Shown here piece after piece: positions 1 to 9,509 of a DNA stretch of 64,000 bases. Every line of letters starts with the position of its first letter. The first letter of the stretch is position 1. Below the pieces are notes generated by a model. That model did not search any database. It was given only the letters and a program-made list of their open reading frames with translations, and was not told the DNA's origin. The position numbers and the translations under genes were made by a program. Origin of the DNA: Sphingomonas sp. Leaf407 (GTDB lineage Bacteria; Pseudomonadota; Alphaproteobacteria; Sphingomonadales; Sphingomonadaceae); contig NZ_LMQO01000006.1 in the NCBI RefSeq assembly GCF_001425385.1, positions 62,001-126,000 of the forward strand, in the 5' to 3' direction.

Positions 1-15
1 CGGATGTGCTAAACA

Positions 16-35
16 GTGAGTGATCGATCACTCAC
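16..35. promoter_or_regulatory. Perfect 20-bp palindrome, candidate TetR operator
   Basis: The sequence GTGAGTGATCGATCACTCAC is its own reverse complement over all 20 bases. It lies 30 bp upstream of the first ATG of the TetR-family gene. TetR-family repressors usually bind 15-20 bp palindromes in their own promoters, so autoregulation is the simplest reading (inference). The site could also serve a divergent gene left of the window. Confidence 0.7.
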
Positions 36-65
36 ACATGGGCGGCGCGTACGCCGTCCCGGCGA

Positions 66-770
66 ATGAGGCAAGAGGTTGCAGGTGAATCTGACGTGAA
101 TTTGTTGCAGTGCGGTGCAGCGTGTCGGGCGAGCAAGGCGGCGGCCCGTCGCGAAAGGCTGGTTTCGGTGGCGCGACGGCTGTTCGCGGAACAGGGGTTC
201 CACGGTACCGGCGTGGCGCAACTCGCCGCCGAGTCGGGAATCAAGGTCGGGCAGATCTATCGCGACTTCGCCGACAAGGAGGCGATCGTCGCCGAGATCG
301 TCGAGAGCGACCTTGCGACCTTTCTGCACGAGGCCGATCTCGACCGGGCGATCGAGGCCGGCGACATTGCGGCGATCCGCCACTGGCTGCACGTCTTCGC
401 CCGTTGCGAAGGGCCGAGCGATTCGCGGGCGCTGGTGCCCGAGATCATCGCCGAGGCGGCGCGCAACGATCGCATCGCCGCCATCGCGCATGCCATCAAC
501 GCGCGGGTCAAACATGCGTTGTTCCGCGCGATCGCCGCGCTGGCCCCCGATCCCGATCATGCCGAGCGCCGCGCGCAACTGGCCGACCTGATCCTGACGA
601 TCGGCGCGGGGTTGATGCACCGCCGAATCGCGGACGCCGAATTCGACGAAGCCGCCACCCGCCGCCGGATGGTCGCCATCGTCGAACGGGCGGTCGACAC
701 GCTGACCGACGAAACGCCATACCCGATCCTCCAAAGGGAGGATTGCACTTTGTCGGCAGAGGGCTACTAA
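66..770 (+). CDS. TetR/AcrR family transcriptional regulator
   Basis: A 234-aa protein. The N-terminal third holds a TetR_N helix-turn-helix (RRERLVSVARRLFAEQGFHG...VAQLAAESGIKVGQIYRDFADKEAIV, about residues 29-75). A helical ligand-binding/dimerisation domain follows. The gene sits behind a perfect palindrome and faces a MFS-HlyD-NodT-GNAT efflux operon that ends at 838, with a shared terminator between them. It is therefore a plausible local repressor of efflux, although the operon's own promoter lies 5 kb away. About 25 residues precede the usual TetR start, so a GTG at 96 or TTG at 102 is possible. Confidence 0.85.
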   Translation: MRQEVAGESDVNLLQCGAACRASKAAARRERLVSVARRLFAEQGFHGTGVAQLAAESGIKVGQIYRDFADKEAIVAEIVESDLATFLHEADLDRAIEAGDIAAIRHWLHVFARCEGPSDSRALVPEIIAEAARNDRIAAIAHAINARVKHALFRAIAALAPDPDHAERRAQLADLILTIGAGLMHRRIADAEFDEAATRRRMVAIVERAVDTLTDETPYPILQREDCTLSAEGY

Positions 771-800
771 GGGGGAACGCACTCCCTTGCGTATCGATGC

Positions 801-835
801 CAAGGCCCGTCCGACCCGCCGTCGGACGGGCCTTG
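801..835. terminator. Bidirectional stem-loop terminator
   Basis: Perfect 15-bp inverted repeat (801-815 with 821-835) and a 5-base loop, placed exactly between the convergent TetR gene and the acetyltransferase gene. It ends 3 bp before the acetyltransferase stop codon. No strong T-tract, as is common in this GC range. Confidence 0.75.
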
Positions 836-837
836 TG

Positions 838-1356
838 CTATCTGGCGAGCGCACGGTCGAGCACCACGAAATACAGGTCGCGGGTTCGGGGCAAGCCGAA
901 GCGCGGATCGTCGAGCGGAAACGGCCGCGTCCCGCCGGTACGGCGATAGCCCTGCCGTTCATACCATGCGATCAGTTCGCCGCGCTGGGCGATGACCGTA
1001 ATCTCCATCACGCCAGCCCCCGCCGCCGCCGCGGCATGTTCGGCCGCCGCGACCAGCGCGCGCCCGGTGCCGCCGCCCTGCAGGTCCGGCCGGACCGCAA
1101 GCATCCCCAGTGCGGCGCGCCCATCTGGCAGAAACGACAGCGCGACGCAGCCGATCATCCTGCCCTCCGCCTCGGCGACCAGCATCCGCCGCACCGGATC
1201 GCCGACCAGTTCGCTCAGCGCGGCGCGATCGGTCCGCTGGCCATCCAGCAGATCGGCCTCGTGCGTCCAGCCGGTGCGGGCTGAGTCGCCCCGGAACGCC
1301 GCCTCGACAAGATCATGCAGCGCCGCAATGTCGTCGATCGTCGCGACGCGGATCAT
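838..1356 (-). CDS. GNAT family N-acetyltransferase
   Basis: A 172-aa protein starting MIRVATIDDIAALHDL. It has the GNAT core: a beta4 strand (ALGMLAVRPDLQGGGTGRALV) with the Q/R-x-x-G-x-G/A acetyl-CoA pyrophosphate loop at about residues 87-93, and a C-terminal YERQGYRRTGG beta6-alpha4 element. The start is set by the ATGA overlap with the upstream efflux-channel stop, which makes it the last gene of the efflux operon. Acceptor substrate unknown. Small acetyltransferases in efflux operons often modify the exported compound or a related amine (inference). Confidence 0.82.
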   Translation of the reverse strand: MIRVATIDDIAALHDLVEAAFRGDSARTGWTHEADLLDGQRTDRAALSELVGDPVRRMLVAEAEGRMIGCVALSFLPDGRAALGMLAVRPDLQGGGTGRALVAAAEHAAAAAGAGVMEITVIAQRGELIAWYERQGYRRTGGTRPFPLDDPRFGLPRTRDLYFVVLDRALAR

Positions 1357-2720
1357 GGCACCGCCCCCCATCCACCGCCCATCGCCTGATACAGCGCGAC
1401 CAATGCGTTCAACCGGTCGGCGCGCACCTGTTCGAGCGACAGTTCGACGCTGAACAGCGCCCGCTGCGCATCCAATTGTTCGAGATACGGGCTGTAGCCG
1501 GCACGGTAGCGGTTGGTCGCGTGGCGCAGCGCCTCGGCGGTGGCGGTACGTTGCGCCTCCAGCGCGCGGGCCTGCGCGGCGAGACGGTCGACGCCGGCCA
1601 GCGCGTCCTCCACCTCGCGGAATGCGGTCAGCACGGTACGCTGATAGGCGAACGTCGCCTGATCGCGCCGTGCCGCTGCGGCGTCGAGGTTGCCGCGCAA
1701 CTGTCCGCCGCGGAACAGCGGGGCAAGGATGCTCGCCCCGATCGACCAGATGCCGACCGGATTGGGCAGCGCGCTCGACAGCACCTCGCCGGTCGATCCG
1801 GTCAGACGCAGCGCCGGCAGGAACTGCGCACGCGCCGCCGCCAGACTGGCATCGGTCGTCGCCAGCGCCGCCTCGGCCTGCGCGATGTCGGGCCGGCGGC
1901 GCAGCAGGTCGGACGGCAGACCGGCGGGGATCGGCGGCGGCACCAGCCGATCGAGCGCCAGCCCGCGCGCGATCGGGCGCGGCGGCGTACCGCTCAGCAA
2001 CGCCAGCGCATCCTCCTGCCGCCGCGCCAGCAGTTCGAGTTGCGGCAGCGTCTGGGTGACGCCGGCATATTCCGCCTCGGCCTGCCGCAGTTCAAGCTGC
2101 GAGGTATAGCCCGCCTGCGCCCGCGACCGCGCGATCCGCAGCGCCTCGCCGCGCGAGGCGATCGTGGCCCGGACCGTCGCGATCCGGGCGTCGAGGCCGC
2201 GGAGCGTCACATAGCCGCTGGCGGTGGCCGCCGCGACCGAGAGCCGCGTCGTATCGGCGGCAGCGGCGGCGGCATCCCCCGACAGGCGCGCTGCGTCGAT
2301 CTGGTTCGAAATCCGCCCGAACAGGTCGATCTCGTACGACGACTGGAACACCGGCTGGAGCGAGGTGCCGGTACTCGCCCGGCCGAGCGCGTTGAGCGCG
2401 CGCTGTTCGGTCAGGCCGACGCCGACGTCGAGCGTCGGGAACCGTGCCGCCCGCGCCACCCCTTCCTGCGCGCGTGCTTCCGCCACCCGCGCGGCGGCAA
2501 TGGCAATGTCGGGATTGTTGGCGAGCGCCGCCGTCACCAGCCGGGCCAGTTCGGGATCGCCGAACCCCTCCCACCAGCGCGCATCGATCGCGGCGGTGGC
2601 GGGCAGGGTCGTGCGCCACGCGGGCGGTGCCACCACCCCCGCCCCGGCGGGCGGTGGCCGGTCGGGCGGCGTGCAGCCGGCGAGCGCCAGCATCGCGATC
2701 AGGGGCAGGCGGCGGTTCAT
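1353..2720 (-). CDS. NodT-family outer membrane efflux lipoprotein (TolC-like channel)
   Basis: A 455-aa protein. It opens with a lipoprotein signal peptide (MNRRLPLIAMLALAGCTPP, lipobox cysteine at residue 16), followed by two outer-membrane efflux protein repeats. Family hallmarks include WWEGFGDPELARLV, a YVTLRGLDARIA segment and AFREVEDALAGVD near the C-terminus. It would form the trimeric outer-membrane exit duct for the adaptor and MFS pump encoded just upstream. It is joined to both neighbours by 4-base ATGA overlaps. Confidence 0.9.
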   Translation of the reverse strand: MNRRLPLIAMLALAGCTPPDRPPPAGAGVVAPPAWRTTLPATAAIDARWWEGFGDPELARLVTAALANNPDIAIAAARVAEARAQEGVARAARFPTLDVGVGLTEQRALNALGRASTGTSLQPVFQSSYEIDLFGRISNQIDAARLSGDAAAAAADTTRLSVAAATASGYVTLRGLDARIATVRATIASRGEALRIARSRAQAGYTSQLELRQAEAEYAGVTQTLPQLELLARRQEDALALLSGTPPRPIARGLALDRLVPPPIPAGLPSDLLRRRPDIAQAEAALATTDASLAAARAQFLPALRLTGSTGEVLSSALPNPVGIWSIGASILAPLFRGGQLRGNLDAAAARRDQATFAYQRTVLTAFREVEDALAGVDRLAAQARALEAQRTATAEALRHATNRYRAGYSPYLEQLDAQRALFSVELSLEQVRADRLNALVALYQAMGGGWGAVP

Positions 2721-3865
2721 CGCACCGCCGGCGATGGACCGCCGCCGGTATCGACCCGGGCCTCCACCGACATGCCCGGGCGCAGCCGCGCGAACAGCGG
2801 ATCGTTCCGGTCGATCGCGATGCGCACCGGAATGCGCTGCGCGACCTTCACGAAATTGCCGGTGGCGTTGTCGGCGCGGATCACCGCGAACTCGTTGGCG
2901 GCGGCGGGTGCGATCCGCTCCACCTTGCCCCGCAGTTCGGCGCGATCGAGCGCGTCGACCCGGATCGTCGCGGATTGCCCGGCGGCCATGCGCGCGGTCT
3001 GCGCCTCCTTGAAATTCGCCGTGACCCAGACGGCGGGCGGCACGAGGAACATCAGTTGCGTCCCCGCCGTGACATATTGGCCCAGCCGCACGCCGACCTC
3101 GCCCAGCCGCCCGTCCTGCGGCGCGCGGATGACGGTGTTGGCAAGATCGATCTGCGCCAGCCGTACCGTCGCCTGTGCATTCTCGACCGCCGCCTGCAAT
3201 CCGCCCCGACCGACCTCGACGGTGCGGACCTGTTCCTGCGCAACGCTGCGCTGCGCCTGTGCCTGCGCGACGCCGGCCTGCGCCGCGCGGAGTGCCGCCA
3301 GCGTCTGGTCGCGTTCGCGCAGCGACACCGATCCCTCGCGCACCAGATCGTCGACCCGCGCCATGTCCGCCCGTGCCCGCGCCAGTTGCGCCTGTGCGTT
3401 CTGGACGGCGGCGGCCTGCCCGCCCAGACTCGCCTCGCTCGACCGCTCGCTCTGCCGCGAATTGGCGAGGTTCGCGCGCTGCGCCGCCAGTTGCGCCAGC
3501 GCCTGATCGACCCGCTGGCGATAGATGCGATCGTCGATCCGCGCGAGGATTTGCCCGGCGCGCACCTGTTCGAAATCGCGCACCAGCACCTGAGTCACAT
3601 AGCCGTTCACCTGCGGCGCGATCACCGTCGTCTGGCCGCGGACATAGGCGTTGTCGGTCGCCTGCACCCGGCTGACGAACGGCCACAGCCCCCAGGCATA
3701 GAGCGCCAGCGCGACCCCGCCCAGCAACAGCGCGACGAAACCCAGCGTGGAGCGCAGGCTGCCGCGCGGCGGCGCCCAGCCCCGGGCGCGCGCCGGTTCG
3801 ACGGGGATCTCGACCGGGTCGGCGAGGCGTTGCGCGTCGTCGCGCGGTATCTGGGTATCGGTCAT
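2717..3865 (-). CDS. EmrA-like HlyD family membrane fusion protein
   Basis: A 382-aa periplasmic adaptor. A short cytoplasmic tail is followed by one membrane helix at about residues 37-60 (STLGFVALLLGGVALALYAW). Next come the biotinyl-lipoyl half motif (DNAYVRGQTTVIAPQVNGYV), a long alpha-helical hairpin of AQ-rich heptads (about 110-230), the second lipoyl half (VIRAPQDGRLGEVGVRLGQYV) and a beta-barrel domain. This is the EmrA layout that pairs with DHA2 MFS pumps. Both ends overlap the neighbouring genes by ATGA. Confidence 0.9.
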   Translation of the reverse strand: MTDTQIPRDDAQRLADPVEIPVEPARARGWAPPRGSLRSTLGFVALLLGGVALALYAWGLWPFVSRVQATDNAYVRGQTTVIAPQVNGYVTQVLVRDFEQVRAGQILARIDDRIYRQRVDQALAQLAAQRANLANSRQSERSSEASLGGQAAAVQNAQAQLARARADMARVDDLVREGSVSLRERDQTLAALRAAQAGVAQAQAQRSVAQEQVRTVEVGRGGLQAAVENAQATVRLAQIDLANTVIRAPQDGRLGEVGVRLGQYVTAGTQLMFLVPPAVWVTANFKEAQTARMAAGQSATIRVDALDRAELRGKVERIAPAAANEFAVIRADNATGNFVKVAQRIPVRIAIDRNDPLFARLRPGMSVEARVDTGGGPSPAVR

Positions 3866-5610
3866 GAGGATTGCTGCTGCCGCATGCGTTGCACCGCCGC
3901 CAGATCGGCCGCTAGCGGATTTTCCCCGCGCAGCCGGAAGCGCAGCCACAGCGCGCCGAGCCAGACGACGACCATGGCGGATAGGATCGCGACGGCAAGG
4001 AACACGTCGTTGAACGCGAGGATATTGGCCTCGCGCGTCACCTGTTGCGCCAGCAGCGACGTGCCGGTCCCCTGTCGCAGCACCGGATCGCCCTGCACCC
4101 GGGCATAGGCCCCGCCCAGTTGCTGGATGCGCTGTGCGACGACCGGATCGGTCAGAGTGAGCGACTGGACCAGCTCGAACGAATGATATTTCTCGCGCAC
4201 GATCTGGAACGACCCGAGCAGCGCGGTGCCGGCAAGGCCGCCCAGCGTCTGGGTGATGCCGAACAGCGCCGAGAAGCTGACGATATGGGTGGTGCCGCGT
4301 GCCAGCGCGCGGAAGATGCCGATCATCAGCATCGGTCCGAGGAAATACAGCGCGGCGAAGGCGATGATCGTTTGGCTGAGGTACAGGCTGGAGGGTCGGG
4401 TGAGGTTGGTCGAATCCGAATCCATCCACGCGCCGATGCCGATCAGCGCGACCGCGATCACCACCGGCTTGTAGAGATCGGCCATGTTCAGCGTCTTGAG
4501 GCCGACAACCAGCCCGGCGAGCGACCCCAGCACCATGCACAGGCTGAGCGTCACCAACTGGTCGTTGCCCATGCCGACGACGCTCAGCAGCCCGACCGTG
4601 CCATAGGTCTGTTCGGACAGCAGGATGCGTAGCGACGCCGCGACGATGCCGAAGCGGATGATGTTGCGCCCGAGCATCCAGCGGGTGTTGAGCAGCGGAT
4701 TGGCGCGATTATGCTCGATCAGCAGCGCCGCGCCGATCAACGGGATGGCAGCGGCGGTGGCATAGCCCAGCCACGGCGTCGACCACCACTGGATACGCCC
4801 CTGCACCAGCACCGCGCACAGCAGCGCGACGCCGGGCGCGAACAGCGCGAAGGTAAGAAAGTCGATCCGCTCGAACGCCGGAGTGCGTTCGGACGGCGGC
4901 AGGCGCAGCAGCGCGACCGCGCCGAGGCACATCAGCGTCAGCCCCAGTTCGAACCAGAACAGCGCCTCGATCCGCCCATCGGCCAGCAGCAGCGGCGACA
5001 GCGTCCGCGCGAGCGGCAGCGCGATCTGCGACGCGGCAAAGCCGATAATCATTCCCGATAGCCGCGCGGCGGCGGGCAGCGCCTGCATGATATACAGGAA
5101 ACACAGCGTCGTCAGCGCGCTGGCGACGATGCCCGACGCGCCACGCACGATGAGTTGCACGCCGAAGCTGTGAACGATCAACTGGAGCACGTTGAGGACA
5201 AGGAACGCGCTAAGGAACACGCGGGTGAAGCGCTGCATCCCGAATTGCTGGCGGAACTTGATGAGCAGCATCGACATGCACACGCTCGTCATCGACGAAA
5301 TCGCGGTCAGCCACCCACCCTGCACCTGGCTGAGCCCGAGCGATCCCTGGATCTGCGGCAGGTTGGCGAGCAGCAGCGCGTTGCTGAACCCGCCGGTCAG
5401 CCCCAGCAGGATGCCGATCGCGAAATAGCCCACGCGCCGCGCGAACGGATGGTCGGGCGTTGCGGGCGATCCGGGCAGAAACGGCCGTTCGTGCGGCTTG
5501 AACTGATAGGCCGTGGCGATCGCCGTGGCTCCGACTGGTCTGGGGTTCCCGTCGCAATAACTTGTAACAAAAGACTTCGTTCCGCACCGGTAATGGATCG
5601 CCGCTGGCAT
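3862..5610 (-). CDS. EmrB/QacA-type MFS transporter (DHA2 family)
   Basis: A 582-aa inner-membrane protein with about 14 hydrophobic segments. Conserved DHA2 features include GFSNALLLANLPQIQGSLGLS after the first helix and a C-terminal AFNDVFLAVAILSAM segment. It is the proton-driven pump of the EmrAB-TolC-like system. The start is uncertain: the first about 55 residues are not typical, but no other ATG occurs before the first helix (a GTG lies only at VGYFAIG). If the annotated ATG is right, only 29 bp separate it from the divergent peptidase. Confidence 0.85.
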   Translation of the reverse strand: MPAAIHYRCGTKSFVTSYCDGNPRPVGATAIATAYQFKPHERPFLPGSPATPDHPFARRVGYFAIGILLGLTGGFSNALLLANLPQIQGSLGLSQVQGGWLTAISSMTSVCMSMLLIKFRQQFGMQRFTRVFLSAFLVLNVLQLIVHSFGVQLIVRGASGIVASALTTLCFLYIMQALPAAARLSGMIIGFAASQIALPLARTLSPLLLADGRIEALFWFELGLTLMCLGAVALLRLPPSERTPAFERIDFLTFALFAPGVALLCAVLVQGRIQWWSTPWLGYATAAAIPLIGAALLIEHNRANPLLNTRWMLGRNIIRFGIVAASLRILLSEQTYGTVGLLSVVGMGNDQLVTLSLCMVLGSLAGLVVGLKTLNMADLYKPVVIAVALIGIGAWMDSDSTNLTRPSSLYLSQTIIAFAALYFLGPMLMIGIFRALARGTTHIVSFSALFGITQTLGGLAGTALLGSFQIVREKYHSFELVQSLTLTDPVVAQRIQQLGGAYARVQGDPVLRQGTGTSLLAQQVTREANILAFNDVFLAVAILSAMVVVWLGALWLRFRLRGENPLAADLAAVQRMRQQQSS

Positions 5611-5639
5611 CGCCCGCCGCTTCGGTTACGATCAGTGCG

Positions 5640-7415
5640 ATGGTCCGTCTGTTCTGTATCGCGCTACTAGCCGCGTCCGCCGCTTCCGCCCAGCCCGCGC
5701 TAGAAGCGCTGCTGCCGCCCGTCCGGCCGTGGCATGGCCGGAGCGAGGCGCTGATCGTCAGATCCGGCGGCCCGTGGATCACCCCTGCCGAGGCGGCCGC
5801 GTTCGACACCACCCCCGATTACGCCGCAACGCGGGGCTGGCTCGACCGGCTGGTGGCGGCATCGCCGCTGCTGTCGATCGAGACGTTCGGCCGCAGCGCG
5901 CAGGGGCGCGACCTTTACTATGTCCGCGCGCACAAGGGTGGTCCGACACCCAAGCCGGTCGTGCTGGTGCAGGCGGGCATCCATGCGGGCGAGATCGACG
6001 GCAAGGACGCCGGCCTCATGCTGCTGCGCGACATCGCGCTTCGCGGCAAGGATCGCCTGCTCGACAAGGTCGATCTGGTGTTCGTGCCCATCTACAACGT
6101 CGACGGGCACGAGCGATCAGGTCCGTGGAACCGCCCGAACCAGCGCGGCCCACGCGATATGGGCTGGCGGACGACCGCGCAGAACCTCAATCTCAACCGC
6201 GATTATTTGAAGGCCGACGCGCCCGAGACGCGGGCGATGATCGCGCTGATCCGGCGGCTCGATCCGGTCCTCTATCTCGACCTGCACGTCACCGACGGGA
6301 TCGATCATCGCTACGACGTGACCTATGCCTTTTCCGGCTGGCGCGGCTATGGCGCGCGCTCGGCGGCGATCGGGCAGGTGCTCGACCGGCAGCTCCGCCC
6401 CGCGATGGACGCAGCACTGGTCCGCGCCGGCCATACGCCGGGCTATTACGTCAGCACGATCGACAATCGCGCCCCCGAAAAGGGCATGACCCAGGACGTC
6501 GACACGCCGCGTTTCTCGACCGGCTATGGCGACACCGCGCATATCCCGACGCTGCTGGTCGAGACGCATTCGCTCAAACCCTATCGCCAGCGCGTGCTCG
6601 GCACCTATATCTTCGTCGAGGAGGCGCTGCGCTTCGCCGGCGACCGGGGCAGCGACCTGCGCGCCGCGATCGACCGCGATCGTGCTGCGCGGCCGACCAC
6701 CCTGACCGCGACGTGGAAGCCGAACCTGGTGCCGCTCTATTCGGTCGACTTTCTCGGATTGGCGCACGACAGCTATCGCTCGCCCGCCTCGGGTCGCGAC
6801 GAACTGCGCTGGCTGTCGAGACCGGTGACGTTCAAGATGCCGGTGTTCGGCAGCCTGCCCGACAAGGTGGTGCAACTGCCGAAAGCATGGTGGGTGCCCG
6901 CCACCCTGCCGCACGTCATCGACCTCCTGCGGCTGCACGGCCTGACCGTGGAGGCCGTCGCCGCGCCCGTTACCCGCACGCTCGACATGGCGCGCGCCAC
7001 CAACCCGAAACTTAGGCCGGCGAGCGAGGGACATGTTCCGCTCGACGCCACGATCGTCCATGAGAACCGGCGCGAGACGATGCCCGCCGGATCGGTCCGC
7101 GTTCCCGCCAATCAGCCGCTGGGCCTGCTCGCCGCCTATCTCCTCGAACCCGAAAGCGGGGAAGGCGTGCTGGCATGGAACCTGGCACCGGCCATGCTCC
7201 AGCGCACCGAATATATCGAAGGCTATGCCATCGCCCCCTTGGCCGACCGGATGCTGGCAAGCGATCCGGCGCTGAAGGCCGCGTTCGAGGCGAAGCTGGC
7301 CGCCGATCCCGCCTTCGCCGCCGATCCGACGGCGCGGCTGCAATGGTTCTATGCCCGCACGCCCTATTACGACGAACGCTATCTACTGTATCCGATCGGG
7401 CGCGAGGTGAATTGA
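5640..7415 (+). CDS. Secreted M14-family zinc carboxypeptidase-like peptidase
   Basis: A 591-aa protein with a cleavable signal peptide (about residues 1-18, ends ASAQ). The M14 zinc site is visible: HAGE gives His115 and Glu118, and the third ligand is His216 in YLDLHVTDG. Glu308 in LLVETHS is a candidate catalytic base. Substrate-binding motifs NLNRDYLK and NVDGHERSG are present. The C-terminal about 240 residues are an additional domain common to long bacterial members. Predicted periplasmic or extracellular peptide trimming. Divergent from the MFS pump gene. Confidence 0.85.
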   Translation: MVRLFCIALLAASAASAQPALEALLPPVRPWHGRSEALIVRSGGPWITPAEAAAFDTTPDYAATRGWLDRLVAASPLLSIETFGRSAQGRDLYYVRAHKGGPTPKPVVLVQAGIHAGEIDGKDAGLMLLRDIALRGKDRLLDKVDLVFVPIYNVDGHERSGPWNRPNQRGPRDMGWRTTAQNLNLNRDYLKADAPETRAMIALIRRLDPVLYLDLHVTDGIDHRYDVTYAFSGWRGYGARSAAIGQVLDRQLRPAMDAALVRAGHTPGYYVSTIDNRAPEKGMTQDVDTPRFSTGYGDTAHIPTLLVETHSLKPYRQRVLGTYIFVEEALRFAGDRGSDLRAAIDRDRAARPTTLTATWKPNLVPLYSVDFLGLAHDSYRSPASGRDELRWLSRPVTFKMPVFGSLPDKVVQLPKAWWVPATLPHVIDLLRLHGLTVEAVAAPVTRTLDMARATNPKLRPASEGHVPLDATIVHENRRETMPAGSVRVPANQPLGLLAAYLLEPESGEGVLAWNLAPAMLQRTEYIEGYAIAPLADRMLASDPALKAAFEAKLAADPAFAADPTARLQWFYARTPYYDERYLLYPIGREVN

Positions 7416-7464
7416 CCTTGATGGCCCACGTCCCTAGCCCACGCGACATGACGAGTTTGCCCGC

Positions 7465-8175
7465 ATGACCGCCCCGTCCATCATCGTCGTCGAGGACGAT
7501 CCCGCGCTGCGCACCCTCACCGCCCGCGCGTTGCAGGAAAACGGCTATCTCGTGCGCACCTGCTCCGCCGCGCCCGAGATGTGGCTAGCGCTGGAACAGG
7601 GGCCGGTCGACCTGATCCTGCTCGACATCATGCTGCCGGGCACCAGCGGCATCGACCTGTGCCGCCAAATCCGCCAGGCCAGCGCGGTGCCGATCATCTT
7701 CGTTTCGGCCAAGGGCAGCGAGGTCGATCGCGTCATCGGCCTCGAACTGGGGGCCGACGATTATCTGCCCAAGCCGTTCGGCACGCGCGAGCTGATCGCC
7801 CGCGTCCGCGCCGTGCTGCGCCGGGGCGAACTGAACGCGCAGACGACGCAGCGCGAGGAGGGCATCTATACCTTCGAAGGCTGGACCGCGAACCTGCCGC
7901 GGCGCGAGCTGACCTCGCCGACCGGCGCGTCGGTCGACCTGACCGGGGCGGAATTCGACCTGCTGGTCGTGCTGCTCGACCATGCCCAGCGGGTGATCGC
8001 CCGCGAACGGCTGATCGAGCTGTCGCGCACCCGGTTGGGCGACAGTTCGGACCGCAGCATCGACGTGCTCATCAGCCGGTTGCGCCGCAAGTTGTCGACC
8101 GCCGGTGCCACTCCGCCGATCGTGACGGTGCGCGGCGTCGGCTATATGCTGAACGTGCCGGTCGAGCGGCGGTGA
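7465..8175 (+). CDS. OmpR-family DNA-binding response regulator
   Basis: A 236-aa protein. The receiver domain is at residues 5-118, with the acidic pocket EDD at 10-12, phospho-acceptor Asp54 (LILLDIMLPG) and the KPF lysine around 104. It is followed by a winged-helix DNA-binding domain ending in ISRLRRKLS...VRGVGYML. Its stop overlaps the GTG start of the histidine kinase, so the pair is co-translated. Target genes are not evident. Confidence 0.93.
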   Translation: MTAPSIIVVEDDPALRTLTARALQENGYLVRTCSAAPEMWLALEQGPVDLILLDIMLPGTSGIDLCRQIRQASAVPIIFVSAKGSEVDRVIGLELGADDYLPKPFGTRELIARVRAVLRRGELNAQTTQREEGIYTFEGWTANLPRRELTSPTGASVDLTGAEFDLLVVLLDHAQRVIARERLIELSRTRLGDSSDRSIDVLISRLRRKLSTAGATPPIVTVRGVGYMLNVPVERR

Positions 8176-9509
8176 AACGCACCCTGCCGGCGATGCCGTT
8201 CGGGTTGATCGGGCGGATCGTCGCGATCCTGCTGCTGACGATCGTCATCGAATTCGGCGTCTCGGTCCTGCTCTACGAACGCGCCAGCCAGTTTTCGGTA
8301 CGCGACGACGAGGCGCGGCGGCTGGCCGAGCATCTGGTGATCGCGCGGCGGATCGTCGACGAACGCGCCATCGCCGAACGGCCGGGGATGGCCGCCGAAC
8401 TGACCACCGAACGCTATGCCGTCCAGTGGCGGCCAACCCTCCCCGCCCTGCCCGTGCGCGGCACCGAGCTGCGCGAGATGGAACAGCAGGTGCTGGCATG
8501 GGAACCGACGCTCGCCGACACCGGGCTGCACCTGACGCTGGCATCGCCCGGCGGGCGATCGGTCGTCACCGGCGTGCTGCGGCTGGACGACGGAAGCTGG
8601 CTGTATTTCCGCACGCTGGAGCCGCTGCGCGCGTTCGATCTGGCGCTCGGGCGTATCCTGCTGGCGCTGATCCCGGCGATCGCGTTGATGGTCGCGGGCG
8701 GGCTGCTGATCCGCCGGACGTTGCGGCCGATGCGGCAACTGGCCGATGCGGTCGATCGCTTCGGCGCGGGCGGTGCCGCCGCGCTGCCGCCGGTCGAGGA
8801 AGCCGGCCCCGGCGAGGTTCGCCGGCTCGTCGTGGCGTTCAACGGATTGCAGGCGCGCATCCACCGGTTGATCGAGGATCGCACCCGCGCGCTGGCGGCG
8901 GTCGGCCATGATCTGCGCACCCCGCTCGCCCGGTTGCGGCTGCGCACCGATGCGATCGCCGATCGCCAAGTGCGCACCACGGTGCAGAATGATCTGGCCG
9001 AAATGGAGGCGATGGTCCTCTCGCTGCTCGCCTTCCTCGGCGGGGAGGGGGAGCCGGAAAAGCCGACACTGGTCGACATCGCCGTGCTGTGCGCCAGCAT
9101 CGTCGACGACGCGACCGATCACGGCCATGACGCCAGCTATCACGGCCCCGACCATTGCGAACGGGTCGTGCGCCGGTCCAACTTCCGCCGCGCGGTCATC
9201 AATCTGGTCGAGAATGCGATCCATTACGGCGGCAGCGCGCGGCTCACGCTGGTGCGCGACGTGGACGCCACCATCGTCCGGGTCGAGGACGACGGTCCCG
9301 GCATCCCCGAGGAATCGCTCGGCCATGTCCTCGAACCGTTCGTGCGGCTGGACACCGCGCGCAAGCGCGACACGGTCGGCTTCGGCCTTGGCCTGTCGAT
9401 CGTCGCCCGCGCGGTTGAGGCGGAGGGCGGACGGCTCGAACTCGCCAATCGCGACGGGGGCGGGTTGTGCGTTGCGATCGTGCTTCCCGCCGCAGCGCAG
9501 CGGCAATAA
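8172..9509 (+). CDS. Sensor histidine kinase, partner of the upstream OmpR-type regulator
   Basis: A 445-aa protein from a GTG that overlaps the regulator stop (GTGA). Layout: membrane helix at about 10-32, periplasmic sensor of about 120 residues, second helix at about 155-178, and a HAMP region. The H-box is AVGHDLRTPLARLRLR with His246. The N-box is INLVENAIHYGG, and the G boxes are DDGPGIP and GFGLGLSIVARAVEAEGG. The length and layout match EnvZ/RstB-like kinases. The signal is unknown. Confidence 0.92.
   Translation: MKRTLPAMPFGLIGRIVAILLLTIVIEFGVSVLLYERASQFSVRDDEARRLAEHLVIARRIVDERAIAERPGMAAELTTERYAVQWRPTLPALPVRGTELREMEQQVLAWEPTLADTGLHLTLASPGGRSVVTGVLRLDDGSWLYFRTLEPLRAFDLALGRILLALIPAIALMVAGGLLIRRTLRPMRQLADAVDRFGAGGAAALPPVEEAGPGEVRRLVVAFNGLQARIHRLIEDRTRALAAVGHDLRTPLARLRLRTDAIADRQVRTTVQNDLAEMEAMVLSLLAFLGGEGEPEKPTLVDIAVLCASIVDDATDHGHDASYHGPDHCERVVRRSNFRRAVINLVENAIHYGGSARLTLVRDVDATIVRVEDDGPGIPEESLGHVLEPFVRLDTARKRDTVGFGLGLSIVARAVEAEGGRLELANRDGGGLCVAIVLPAAAQRQ

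Noticed and set aside
1110..3506. 798-codon open frame on the + strand
   Set aside because: Arg/Pro-rich shadow of the NodT channel and HlyD adaptor genes, which have clear family motifs on the minus strand.
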